A stretch of DNA of 64,000 nt from assembly GCF_016899725.1 (NCBI RefSeq), contig NZ_JACLYU010000010.1, positions 1-64,000 of the forward strand, read 5' to 3'. Position 1 is the first letter of the stretch. Each line of letters opens with the position of its first letter. Source of the stretch: Bifidobacterium pullorum subsp. saeculare. GTDB taxonomy: Bacteria > Actinomycetota > Actinomycetes > Actinomycetales > Bifidobacteriaceae. Made by a program: the position numbers and the translations under genes. Below are positions 51,692-59,720 of this stretch, piece by piece. The notes under the pieces are model-generated. The model did not search any database and was not told the DNA's origin. It was given only the letters and a program-made list of their open reading frames with translations.

Positions 51692-52114
51692 ATGGAAGAC
51701 AATCGGACAGCCATTATTGATTCGGAAGACAAGCGTCAGTATCTTGGATTCATCCAGGATGTGATCAAACGCATGGCCGGTAATTCCGCGTCGCTTAAGG
51801 CGTGGTTGGCTCCGATTCTGACCCTTGTGTTTGCTTTGGGTGCGGTGAAGACCAATGTCCTGTTATTCGTGGCAGGCCTTATCGTGACGGTCGCGTTCTG
51901 GATGATGGATGCGCAGTATCTCCATCTGGAACGCGCGTACCGCCGTCTCTATGGCAAGGCCGTGGACGGCGATACGCGACTGTATGATCTCGATCCGAGC
52001 CCGTACGACAACGGGGTATGCGATTATCTCAACGCGTTGTTCTCGTGGTCGACGGCTGGATACTATCTCGTGCTCATCGTCGCAGGCATCGGTGTATGCC
52101 TATTCGTGATCTAG
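51692..52114 (+). CDS. small multi-span membrane protein paired with the TIR gene
   Basis: The 140-residue protein has a polar N-terminus (DKRQYLGFIQDVIKRMAGNSASLK), two adjacent membrane helices (about residues 37-55 and 57-75), a conserved-looking motif straight after (FWMMDAQYLHLERAYRRLYG), a short cytosolic loop and a third helix at the very C-terminus (about 121-140). The D-x(2)-Y-x(3)-ER-x(2)-R-x-LY pattern recalls membrane proteins I associate with TIR or SLATT-type conflict systems, but I cannot name a family with certainty. It converges on the TIR gene, and both stops use the same CTAG. GGAATGGAG precedes ATG. Confidence 0.8.
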   Translation: MEDNRTAIIDSEDKRQYLGFIQDVIKRMAGNSASLKAWLAPILTLVFALGAVKTNVLLFVAGLIVTVAFWMMDAQYLHLERAYRRLYGKAVDGDTRLYDLDPSPYDNGVCDYLNALFSWSTAGYYLVLIVAGIGVCLFVI

Positions 52115-52575
52115 GGACGTACGTATCCGCTTCGGGACCAGTCGCGAATATTCCGACTGATGTCGTTGTATCTGCTTGTGCTGTCGTATCCCGCAGGGGT
52201 GTGCAGCGGTACGTATAGGCTGTCGAACCCGAGAATGTCGAATGGGTCGGGACCTTCCGGGTCTGTATAGCCGTCGCGATCTTTCAACCCGTTGATTCTG
52301 ATGCCGAGAAGGGGTTTCCTTTCACGGTATGCCTTTTCGATCTCGTATCGGACCCAGGGCCTGTTGGCGGTTTCGTATCCGACAAGAACGATAACGGCAC
52401 TCTTGTAAAGCATCTGCCGGTCAATCCAGTTCTTGATGGCTTGGCCGCCGCCACGCTTGACCGTCTCCCATTCCTGATGATTCAGCAGCGGGCTCCCGTC
52501 AATGACGCCCATGTTCATGACCTGTTGCACGCGCCAACTGTCGCGGTCATAGTGGAAGCTGTAAAAGACGGGCAT
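52111..52575 (-). CDS. ThsB-like TIR-domain protein (DUF1863 / Thoeris TIR)
   Basis: A 154-residue stand-alone TIR-like protein. The start VFYSFHYDRDSWRVQQVMN, the block KRGGGQAIKNWIDRQMLYKSAVIVLVGYETANRPWVRYEIEKA and GIRINGLKDRDG match the ThsB/DUF1863 family. There the TIR makes a cyclic ADP-ribose-type signal on phage infection; Glu78 in WVRYEIEKA is the likely catalytic residue. No ThsA (SIR2-SLOG) gene is present. The only partner is the convergent membrane gene, whose stop overlaps by three bases. AAAGGAG lies before ATG at 52,573-52,575. It is likely phage-borne anti-phage cargo. Confidence 0.85.
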   Translation of the reverse strand: MPVFYSFHYDRDSWRVQQVMNMGVIDGSPLLNHQEWETVKRGGGQAIKNWIDRQMLYKSAVIVLVGYETANRPWVRYEIEKAYRERKPLLGIRINGLKDRDGYTDPEGPDPFDILGFDSLYVPLHTPAGYDSTSRYNDISRNIRDWSRSGYVRP

Positions 52576-52682
52576 GTGTCTCCTTTCGTCGAATGAATGT
52601 CGCTTTGTCGAACGCCTCGCCGACAGTCGCCAAACAATGGGCGCAGCGCTCAATATGAAGATATCCATTATCTGGAGACAAT

Positions 52683-52710
52683 AAAAGCCCCGCCTTGGTG
52701 CGGGGCTTTC
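52683..52710. terminator. hairpin closing the TIR cargo island
   Basis: AAAAGCCCCG pairs with CGGGGCTTT around a short loop, with A-run and T-run on both sides, so it works in both directions. It lies between the TIR gene start side and the next rightward phage genes. Confidence 0.8.
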
Positions 52711-52728
52711 GCATATTGAGGGAGGTGC

Positions 52729-52920
52729 ATGATGCCGCCCACCATCACACTCAAGATCACGGACAACGCCGACAGGCTGCTGGCCAGCATGGAGGTGCCC
52801 GTGCCGTTGTCCGGGGAGTGTGGCGAAGGCGTCATGTTCGACGCCGAACGATTCGAACGGCTGCTCGATCGGGCTTCGATCGCGTTCCGCAGGGTGTTCG
52901 ACGAAGGAGCTGGATTATGA
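52729..52920 (+). CDS. small phage protein, unknown
   Basis: A 63-residue protein from ATG at 52,729 (a second ATG follows). GGGAGG lies just upstream. It has a strand-rich start (PTITLKITDNADRLLASMEVPV) and a C-terminal helix. Its stop overlaps the next start. No family recognised. Confidence 0.65.
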   Translation: MMPPTITLKITDNADRLLASMEVPVPLSGECGEGVMFDAERFERLLDRASIAFRRVFDEGAGL

Positions 52921-53156
52921 GGGTGCCCAAGGAGATCATCATCGACCGTCACACCGGCAAGGTGCTCATCGACGGGCTCCCGTTCATCTACCCGGTGGCC
53001 GACCGCACGCCGAGGCCGCAGTTCGACCATTGCGATTACGGCATCGTATGGCTGCCATTGATTGCGGACAAGGTCACCTACCGTGCCGACTTGAAGCTTG
53101 GAGGCGTGACCTATGGCGAAACGCAACCCGCGCAGGAGCAACGGCCACAGGCGTGA
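52917..53156 (+). CDS. small phage protein, unknown
   Basis: A 79-residue beta-rich protein (KEIIIDRHTGKVLIDGLPFIYPV, YGIVWLPLIADKVTYRADL). It starts at an ATGA overlap and overlaps the HNH gene by 44 nt. It resembles the small proteins often found next to phage HNH nucleases near terminase genes. Confidence 0.65.
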   Translation: MRVPKEIIIDRHTGKVLIDGLPFIYPVADRTPRPQFDHCDYGIVWLPLIADKVTYRADLKLGGVTYGETQPAQEQRPQA

Positions 53157-53460
53157 CCGGCTGATAGCCCGGCATCGTGCCGCTGGCCGTGACTGCTACA
53201 TCTGCGGGCGTCCCATCGACTACACGCTCAAAGCCCCGGATCCGATGAGCTTCGTCGTGGACGAGACGATACCCGTGTGCCGTGGCGGCGACCCGTACAG
53301 CTGGACCAACACGCACGCCGCGCACCGCTGGTGCAACCAGGTCAAGGGCGCCCGCTCACTGGACTGGGCGCGCGCGGAGGTGCGGCGCATCCTCAACGGG
53401 CAAGGCGAGGGCACGCGGACCAGGCCGACCATGATGCCATACAAGAGGCTCGGCCTGTGA
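53113..53460 (+). CDS. phage HNH endonuclease
   Basis: The 115-residue nuclease has a basic N-terminus, a CYICGRPI zinc knuckle, the core FVVDETIPVCRGGDPYSWTN and the distal block HRWCNQVKGA. The expected D-H of the HNH motif reads DE here, with the nuclease His represented by HAAHRWC. HNH proteins next to terminase help cos or head-full packaging in many siphoviruses. AGG-rich sequence precedes ATG. Confidence 0.85.
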   Translation: MAKRNPRRSNGHRRDRLIARHRAAGRDCYICGRPIDYTLKAPDPMSFVVDETIPVCRGGDPYSWTNTHAAHRWCNQVKGARSLDWARAEVRRILNGQGEGTRTRPTMMPYKRLGL

Positions 53461-53583
53461 CCGTCGGTCACCCACGGGCACCCCTCGGCACCGCCGGCGC
53501 CCAGCCTACCCCGGGGCATAGGGCTCTTCTCTCCCCGGACATGGCAAATGGGTGAAACCGGGTAATGGGTGAAAGGCGGGTGG
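53461..53583. other. gap upstream of the terminase genes; possible packaging site
   Basis: 123 bp without a gene. It has a C-rich half, GGGTGAAACCGGGTAATGGGTGAAAGG (two GGGTGAAA words), and CCGGACATGGCAAA at 53,535-53,548, which recurs at 53,624-53,637 inside the next gene. A cos/pac-type site near the small terminase would be expected here, but nothing proves it. Confidence 0.35.
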
Positions 53584-53985
53584 ATGATGCGTTGCGAGAT
53601 CTGCGGCGTGGAGTTCCGCCCGTCCGGACATGGCAAACGACAGCGCTACTGTTCGGAGTCGTGCCGCAACAAGGCCAAATACCGGCGTCGCAAGGAAGGC
53701 GGCGCGCCCGCATGCAAGGAGAAACGTGAGACCGTGCCGGCGGAGCTTGACCGTCGCGAGTTCGAACGGATGATGGACGACAGCATGGAGGACGTGCTGC
53801 GCATGAACAGAGACCGGCTCAAGGCCGCGTTGCAGGATCCATCGACGCCGGCGAATGCGCTGCCCGGCATCAGCAGGCAGCTGATCAGCGTGTGCGAGCG
53901 TCTGCGGGGCATGGACGGCCAGACGAATCTGTTCGATGACGAGACCATGGGGGTGGCGGAGGATGTCGGAGCGTCGATTGTCTGA
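53584..53985 (+). CDS. zinc-finger phage protein, possible small terminase subunit
   Basis: About 133 residues. It has an N-terminal zinc finger (CEICGVEFRPSGHGKRQRYCSESC, the CxxC...CxxxC type seen in CGNR/DUF2116-like proteins), a basic linker, and a helical C-terminal region (DRREFERMMDDSMEDVLRMNRDRLKAAL). By position and content it is the likely small terminase subunit. Two ATGs (53,584 and 53,587) are possible. It overlaps the large subunit by 23 nt. Confidence 0.65.
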   Translation: MMRCEICGVEFRPSGHGKRQRYCSESCRNKAKYRRRKEGGAPACKEKRETVPAELDRREFERMMDDSMEDVLRMNRDRLKAALQDPSTPANALPGISRQLISVCERLRGMDGQTNLFDDETMGVAEDVGASIV

Positions 53986-55396
53986 AATCGCCCGGCATCT
54001 GGTCCAGCCGTCCGGCATCGTCGGCAGCGACTTCAACCTGGTCAACCGGGCCGCCGTCAAGGCCGGCATCCGCTACGACCTGTGGCAGCAGGGATTCCTG
54101 TACCTGCTGCTCGCCAAACGGGAGGACGGCCGGTACGCGTGCGGTGCCGGCGGCGCCGTCCTGTCCAGCTGCAGACAGATCGGCAAGACGTTCATGATCG
54201 GCACCGCGATGTTCATCCTATGCGCCGGGCGCAAGGGCACGCTGGTGATCTGGACCGCCCACCACACGCGCACATCGGACGAGACGTTCAACGACCTGTG
54301 CGAACTGGCGCGCACCCCCGTGCTCGCCCGCTACGTCGACCACATCCGACGCGCCAACGGCCAGCAGGAGATCCGGTTCTCGAACGGCAGCAGGATCATG
54401 TTCGGCGCGCGCGAGAACGGGTTCGGCCGAGGCCTGCACTCCGCGGACATCGAGGTGTTCGACGAGGCGCAGATCCTCACCGTCAAGGCATTGGACAACC
54501 TCATCCCCATCGTCAACACGTCACCGAACCCGCTGGTCGTCCTCATGGGCAACCCTCCCAAGCCCGGCGACCAGAGCGAGGCGTTCGCGGAGAAACGCGC
54601 CAACGCGCTCGCCGGCTCGGACGGCATGCTGTACGTGGAGCTGAGCGCGGACCCGGACGCCGACCCGGACGACCGCGACCAGTGGGCGAAGGCCAACCCA
54701 TCGTACCCGCGGCGCACCGGCGAGGACGCGATCCTGCGCATGCGCAACCTGCTGGCCGAGGACAGCTTCCGACGCGAGGCGCTGGGCATCTGGGACGAGA
54801 TCGCAAGCGTGCATGTCATCGACCCCGACGTATGGGCCGGCGAGACCATCGAAGAACCGGACACCAAGGGACTGCTCGCGTTCGGCGTGGACATGCCTCC
54901 AGACCGCGGCGCGCTGTGCATCGGATACGCGATCAGGAAGGACGACGGGACCGCGCTGGTGGGCGTGGAGGAATACCGGAGCACCGGCACGCAGGGCGTG
55001 GCCTGGGCGGTCGAATGGCTCGCCGAACGCTGGGCCAAGACCGCGGCCGTGGTCGTCGACGCGCAGTCGCCGGCCATGAGCCTGCTGCCCGACCTCAAGG
55101 CCCGCCACGTGCGCGTCACGGTCACCCAGACCCGCGACTTGGGAGCGGCGACCGGGCGCATGCTCGACATGATCCGCGACCGCAAGATCCTCCACCTGCC
55201 CGACGGCGAACAGCCACAGTTGGCGATGGCCGTGCACGGCGCCACGCTGCGCGACCTCGGCCCGAACGGGGCGGTCGCCTGGCAGAAGAAAGGCTCGGAC
55301 GTGGACATCAGCCCCCTGCAGGCCGTCACATTGGCCCTGCACGGAGCCTACACGACCAAGAGGCGTCCGGGACGCAAACAGAAGGTGATGATATGA
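53963..55396 (+). CDS. terminase large subunit
   Basis: The 477-residue packaging ATPase-nuclease has a Walker A-like loop (SSCRQIGKT), Walker B IEVFDEAQ, a coupling motif (VLMGNPP) and a nuclease domain with acidic residues (FGVDMPPD, VVVDAQS, KGSDVDISPLQA). ATG at 53,963 after GGAGG is chosen over upstream codons. The stop overlaps the portal start as ATGA. Confidence 0.93.
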   Translation: MSERRLSEIARHLVQPSGIVGSDFNLVNRAAVKAGIRYDLWQQGFLYLLLAKREDGRYACGAGGAVLSSCRQIGKTFMIGTAMFILCAGRKGTLVIWTAHHTRTSDETFNDLCELARTPVLARYVDHIRRANGQQEIRFSNGSRIMFGARENGFGRGLHSADIEVFDEAQILTVKALDNLIPIVNTSPNPLVVLMGNPPKPGDQSEAFAEKRANALAGSDGMLYVELSADPDADPDDRDQWAKANPSYPRRTGEDAILRMRNLLAEDSFRREALGIWDEIASVHVIDPDVWAGETIEEPDTKGLLAFGVDMPPDRGALCIGYAIRKDDGTALVGVEEYRSTGTQGVAWAVEWLAERWAKTAAVVVDAQSPAMSLLPDLKARHVRVTVTQTRDLGAATGRMLDMIRDRKILHLPDGEQPQLAMAVHGATLRDLGPNGAVAWQKKGSDVDISPLQAVTLALHGAYTTKRRPGRKQKVMI

Positions 55397-56853
55397 GCGG
55401 TTTCTACCTGGCGGACGGCACACGCCTGGACATGGCGCCCAAGGTCAACGGCAGCCCGTTCCTGTCGACCTCCAGCAGCCTGATCGGCCCCATCATCGGC
55501 GTCGCGGACGAGGACATGCCCGTGATCCGCCAACTGCTGAAGGTGTGGCGCGACAAGTACCCGCGCAACCTGATCCGCACCGCCTACTACGACGCCAAGG
55601 AGAGGTTCCGCGACTTCCGCATCAGCATCCCCGACACCATCAAGACGAAGGCCAGGCCGATGATCGGCTGGCCCGCCAAGGCCGTGCGCAGCCTGTCCGA
55701 CCTGAGCGTGCTCGAAGGGCTGAGCATCCCCGGCGACGACACGCATGGTCTGAAGGACCTGTTCGACGACAACCGGCTGGACGTGGAGATCCCCCAGTGC
55801 ATCGTCAGCTGCTACACGCACTCGTGCAGCTTCATGACCGTCAGCGCCGACCCGGACGACGAGGACCGCATCGTGTTCACCCCACGCTCGGCCGACTGGA
55901 GCAGCGCCATCTGGGACCGCATGAACCGGCGCATCGCGGCCGCCCTGACCATCACCGAGAACGATGCGGAAGGCAGGATCACCGGCTTCGACGTGTGGCT
56001 GCCCCGTAGGGTGTACCGGTGCAGGGGCCGCATCATGCCGTGGACCGCCGAAGCGCACGAGACGCATCTGGACGAGTGCACCGTCGTCCCGTTCATCCAC
56101 GACCCGCAGATGAACCGGCCGTTCGGGCGAAGCCGCATCAACCGCACCGTCATGAGCCTGACCGACATCGGCTTCCGCACCGTCGTCCGCATGGAAGCCA
56201 GCGCCGAATTCTACTCGGTCCCCAAGCTCTGGTTCCTGGGCGCCGACCGGGACGCGTTCCGCGGCGACACCTGGAGCAGCCTGATCAGCGCCATCAACGC
56301 GATCGGCAAGGACGAGGACGGCGACCTGCCGCAGATCAACCAGATCACCCAGGCCAGCATGCAACCCCACTCCGACATGCTCAAGACCGTGGCTATGCTC
56401 GCCGCCAGCGAGATGAGCGTGCCCGTCGACGAAATGGGCATCACACTCGACAACCCCAGCTCGGCCGAGGCTATGGCCGCGGCCGAACGCAAACTCACCC
56501 GCATCGCCGACCGGCAGAACCGCATCTTCACGCGCGCCATCCGCGACATGCTCGCCATCGCCGTCCGCCTGCGCGGCGAAGACCCATCGGACATGCGCGA
56601 CGTACGCCCAATCTGGTCGCCCACACGCGAGGTCAGCATCGGCGCCCGCGCCGACGCGTTCAGCAAGATCGCCCAGGTCCAACCAGCCTTCGCCCAAAGC
56701 GAGGCCGGATGGCGCTACGCCGGATTCAGCCAGGACGACGTCGCCTCCATCATCAGCGCAGTCAAAACCCAACAGGCCAGAGGCGTGCTCGACCAGCTCG
56801 TGAACGGAGGCGCCGATGGCGGACAACCAACCCAGCCATACACCGAACCGTGA
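55393..56853 (+). CDS. portal protein
   Basis: The 486-residue portal (SPP1 gp6-like/DUF1073-type actinophage portal) has DMPVIRQLLKVWRDKYPRNLIRTAYYDAKERFRD near the N-terminus, the wing region FTPRSADWSSAIWDRMNRRIAAALTI, and the stem/crown part INQITQASMQPHSDMLKTVAMLAASEMSVPVDEMGI. It forms the dodecameric DNA channel. It overlaps terminase by four bases and the head protein by 38. Confidence 0.9.
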   Translation: MSGFYLADGTRLDMAPKVNGSPFLSTSSSLIGPIIGVADEDMPVIRQLLKVWRDKYPRNLIRTAYYDAKERFRDFRISIPDTIKTKARPMIGWPAKAVRSLSDLSVLEGLSIPGDDTHGLKDLFDDNRLDVEIPQCIVSCYTHSCSFMTVSADPDDEDRIVFTPRSADWSSAIWDRMNRRIAAALTITENDAEGRITGFDVWLPRRVYRCRGRIMPWTAEAHETHLDECTVVPFIHDPQMNRPFGRSRINRTVMSLTDIGFRTVVRMEASAEFYSVPKLWFLGADRDAFRGDTWSSLISAINAIGKDEDGDLPQINQITQASMQPHSDMLKTVAMLAASEMSVPVDEMGITLDNPSSAEAMAAAERKLTRIADRQNRIFTRAIRDMLAIAVRLRGEDPSDMRDVRPIWSPTREVSIGARADAFSKIAQVQPAFAQSEAGWRYAGFSQDDVASIISAVKTQQARGVLDQLVNGGADGGQPTQPYTEP

Positions 56854-58069
56854 TGACCTCAACCGGCTGAACAAGGCGCATAACCGCACCGTCAAACAGG
56901 CCAGACGCGAACTGCAGAAAATCTGGGACTCCGTCATGGTCCGCTACTACGACGACCCCGCCGCACAACGCGACGCCCTGCTCGAACTCGTCTCCGCGCT
57001 CGCGGGCAAGTACGCGGATGTGGATGGGGTGGCGGCCGCCGAATGGTACGAGACCATGCGCCTGAAATGGTTCGACGACGACTTCGAGGTGAGCGTCGGC
57101 TACGACGACGCCACCCGGTGGATCCGCGAGGGCATCCGCACGCAGGCCGGCGCATTGTGGGGCGACGACCCGGACAAGCTGCGCCGCTACATGATGGCCA
57201 GCATGGAACGGTGGGTCAAGCAGGGCGGTCGGGACACCATCACGCGCAACGTGGAACGCGACCCGCGCAAGCCGCGGTTCGCGCGCGTCCCGCAGGGCCC
57301 GACCTGCGGATGGTGCATCATGCTCGCCTCCCGCGGCTGGGTGTATTCGAGCGCCGAGGCCGCCGGCGAGCTCAGGAAATACCACAACGACTGCAACTGC
57401 GAGATCGTGCCCAGCTGGGGCAAGGACAAGCCGATAGTCGAGGGCTACGACCCCGACGACCTGTACCAGCGGTACCTGAAATGCCGCGAGACCGTCGAGG
57501 ACGGGCTCGAATCCAGGTACCCCGACGAGCGGATCATGGTCGTCGACCGCAAGACCAGGGAACGCCGCTGGGAGAACCTCAATGAGTTCACGGCCCGCAT
57601 GATCGCCCGCGAAATGGATTGGCGCGACCACCGATGGCTGTACGACGGCACCGAACCGGACATCACGTTCGCCACCGAGGAGCTGCGCGAGGAGACCGAA
57701 CGGGCACGTCCGCAGGAGATACGCACCGCCGAACGACTCAGAAAGCACGGAATCGTCCCCGCGTTCCAGCTCGACTATGCGATGGTGTCCGATCCCGACA
57801 CCGGCGATACGGAGCGAGTCGGACTTGCCGATTGGGCCAGAGGCATCGAAATCAAGACGGTGGGCACATCAAAGTCGTTTCGCACCGTCGATGGGTATCT
57901 GGGCAGCGCCTCGCACAAACGCGACTGCACCAGACTCATCATCGACAATTCGGAAAGCGTGAACATGAGCGACGAACAGCTTGCTGAATACGTGAGACGA
58001 AGCCGAAGATTCCACGACGGCATGGTCTACGTGCTCACCAAGGACCAAAGGCTCATACGTATGAAGTAA
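56816..58069 (+). CDS. MuF-like minor head protein with C-terminal nuclease toxin-like domain
   Basis: A 417-residue protein. Residues 1-250 are a VG15/MuF-type minor capsid part, with a helical N-terminus and GPTCGWCIMLASRGWVYSSAEAA plus YHNDCNCEIVPSW, the Cys/His-containing block of actinophage MuF proteins. Residues about 311-417 form a separate domain (FQLDYAMVSDPDTGDTERVG, ARGIEIKTVGTSKSFRTVDGYL, DCTRLIIDNSES, VYVLTKDQRLIRMK). This resembles the CdiA C-terminal tRNase / BECR-fold nucleases, with IEIKT as the expected active-site strand. MuF proteins carrying polymorphic toxins are known; no immunity gene is obvious next to it. Confidence 0.75.
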   Translation: MADNQPSHTPNRDDLNRLNKAHNRTVKQARRELQKIWDSVMVRYYDDPAAQRDALLELVSALAGKYADVDGVAAAEWYETMRLKWFDDDFEVSVGYDDATRWIREGIRTQAGALWGDDPDKLRRYMMASMERWVKQGGRDTITRNVERDPRKPRFARVPQGPTCGWCIMLASRGWVYSSAEAAGELRKYHNDCNCEIVPSWGKDKPIVEGYDPDDLYQRYLKCRETVEDGLESRYPDERIMVVDRKTRERRWENLNEFTARMIAREMDWRDHRWLYDGTEPDITFATEELREETERARPQEIRTAERLRKHGIVPAFQLDYAMVSDPDTGDTERVGLADWARGIEIKTVGTSKSFRTVDGYLGSASHKRDCTRLIIDNSESVNMSDEQLAEYVRRSRRFHDGMVYVLTKDQRLIRMK

Positions 58070-58108
58070 GCGTCCCGGAAGTCACGCAAGGGCGACAACG
58101 GGGACGCT
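58069..58108 (+). terminator. hairpin after the minor head gene
   Basis: AGCGTCCC (58,069-58,076) pairs with GGGACGCT (58,101-58,108) around 24 bases directly after the stop. TTA follows. Weak but well placed, ahead of the tRNA-Tyr gene. Confidence 0.5.
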
Positions 58109-58132
58109 TACACATCCGATTCTATCACGCTC

Positions 58133-58215
58133 GGTGGGTTGCCGGAGCGGTCAAAACGGAGCCGCCTGTAAAGCGGCCGGCACTGCCTTCGCTGGTTCGA
58201 ATCCAGCACCCACCA
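58133..58215 (+). tRNA. prophage tRNA-Tyr (GTA)
   Basis: The acceptor GGTGGGT pairs with ACCCACC. The anticodon loop CTGTAAA gives GTA, and a long variable arm and GGTTCGAATCC T-arm are present. It is about 83 nt, with CCA not fully encoded. It lies between head genes, which is unusual for a host tRNA and typical of a phage-acquired one. Confidence 0.93.
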
Positions 58216-58289
58216 CGATCAAGCCGTCCGCACGGACGGCCCTTTCATGCCCGGAACGGGCCCCATCAAACCATCAAGGAGGAACCATC

Positions 58290-58817
58290 ATGCACCGCAA
58301 CGCCATGCTCATGCGCCGCATCCGCCTCATCGACAATCCGCCCGAAGACAACGGCGGGAACGCGGGTGACGGTGTCGACAACGGCGAGCCGGTCGACTGG
58401 GAGGCCAAGTACCGGGACGCGATCGCCCATTCGCGCGAGTGGGAGAAGCGCGCCAAGGACAACAAGGCCGCCGCCGAGGAGCTGGAAAAGCTCAAGGAAT
58501 CGCAGATGAGCGAGGCCGAAAAGACCGCCAGGCGCATCAGCGAGCTTGAGGCGAAGAACGCCGCCTACGAGTCCGAGAAACAGCAGGCCGCATGGAAGGC
58601 CGAGGTCTCCAAGAAGACCGGCGTGCCCGCCGATCTGCTGCGCGGCAGCACGCTCGAGGACATCCAGGCGCACGCCGAACAGCTCGACGCCGTCCTCCAC
58701 CCCAAACCCAAGGGCGCCGGCCTGAAGGACCCGGGCCGCACACCCGAACACAAGACCAATGACGCCGATACGAGCCTGCGCTCCTACGTGGGCCAGCTGT
58801 TCGGCCGAAACGAATAA
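58290..58817 (+). CDS. phage scaffolding protein (DUF4355-like)
   Basis: The 175-residue acidic protein has a long coiled coil (SREWEKRAKDNKAAAEELEKLKES through ELEAKNAAYESEKQQAAWKAEV) and a short C-terminal region (TSLRSYVGQLFGRNE) that would dock the capsid. Length and position just before the major capsid gene fit a scaffold. AAGGAGGAACC precedes ATG. Confidence 0.85.
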   Translation: MHRNAMLMRRIRLIDNPPEDNGGNAGDGVDNGEPVDWEAKYRDAIAHSREWEKRAKDNKAAAEELEKLKESQMSEAEKTARRISELEAKNAAYESEKQQAAWKAEVSKKTGVPADLLRGSTLEDIQAHAEQLDAVLHPKPKGAGLKDPGRTPEHKTNDADTSLRSYVGQLFGRNE

Positions 58818-58835
58818 CCGAAAGGACCGATCATC

Positions 58836-59720
58836 ATGGCAATGGACACCACCAAGATCAAACTGCCCCACGAAGTGGCCACCGTCATCACCAAGAAGGC
58901 CAAGGACACCAGCACCATCGCCGCGCTCAGCCCCGCCGAACCCCAGCTGTTCCTCGACAAGGACTACATGGTGTTCAACGGCAGCAGCGAGGCCGAGGTC
59001 GTGGCCGAGGGCGCGCAGAAGAGCAGCTACGAGGAGACCCTCACCCCGGTCGTCGGTAAACGGTTCAAGGTCGTCACCACCACGCGCGTCACCTCGGAGC
59101 TCAAGTGGGCCGACGAGGACAACCAGCTGCAGATCGTCAAGAGCATCCAGGACGACCAGGCCAAGGCATTGGGTCGAGTGCTCGACTACGTGGTCTACCA
59201 CGCGTTCAACCCCAAGCCCAAGACCACGCTCGACGGGTTCACCGCCCTGTCCACGTCCGCCGTGCAGGTCACGTCCGAAGGCGACGAAGTGGCCGACATC
59301 GACGCGCTGGCCGAGGCCGTGTCCGACGAGTACGACATCAACGGCATCGCCCTGAGCAAGACATGGGCCGCTCAGCTGCGCAAGCTGCGCGTGCCGTCCA
59401 CCGGCATGCGCCTGTACCCGGAGATCCCGATCAACCTGCAGGTCGGCAACCTGGACGGCATCCCCGCCGCCACCAGCGGCACCGTCAACGGCCGGCTGAT
59501 CACCCCGAGCACCAAGGTGCTCGCGTTCCTGGGCGATTTCAGCCTGATCAAGTGGGGCATGGTGCGCGACATCACCAGCGAGATCATCGAGTACGGCGAC
59601 CCGGACAACACCGGCAAGGACCTGAAGGGCTACAACCAGATCGCCTACCGCACCGAGGCGCTCTACTCGTACGCGATCCTCGACCCCAAGGGCATCGCCG
59701 TGCTCAAGGCGGGTGAGTGA
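58836..59720 (+). CDS. major capsid protein (HK97 fold)
   Basis: The 294-residue capsid protein has no long delta domain and begins near an N-arm (PHEVATVITKKAKDTSTIAALSP). Typical HK97-type segments follow: VFNGSSEAEVVAEGAQKSSYEETLTPV, KRFKVVTTTRVTSELKWADEDN (E-loop/spine helix), NGIALSKTWAAQLRKLR (A domain) and TSEIIEYGDPDNTGKDL. GAAAGGACC precedes ATG. A separate scaffold gene upstream compensates for the missing delta domain. Confidence 0.92.
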   Translation: MAMDTTKIKLPHEVATVITKKAKDTSTIAALSPAEPQLFLDKDYMVFNGSSEAEVVAEGAQKSSYEETLTPVVGKRFKVVTTTRVTSELKWADEDNQLQIVKSIQDDQAKALGRVLDYVVYHAFNPKPKTTLDGFTALSTSAVQVTSEGDEVADIDALAEAVSDEYDINGIALSKTWAAQLRKLRVPSTGMRLYPEIPINLQVGNLDGIPAATSGTVNGRLITPSTKVLAFLGDFSLIKWGMVRDITSEIIEYGDPDNTGKDLKGYNQIAYRTEALYSYAILDPKGIAVLKAGE

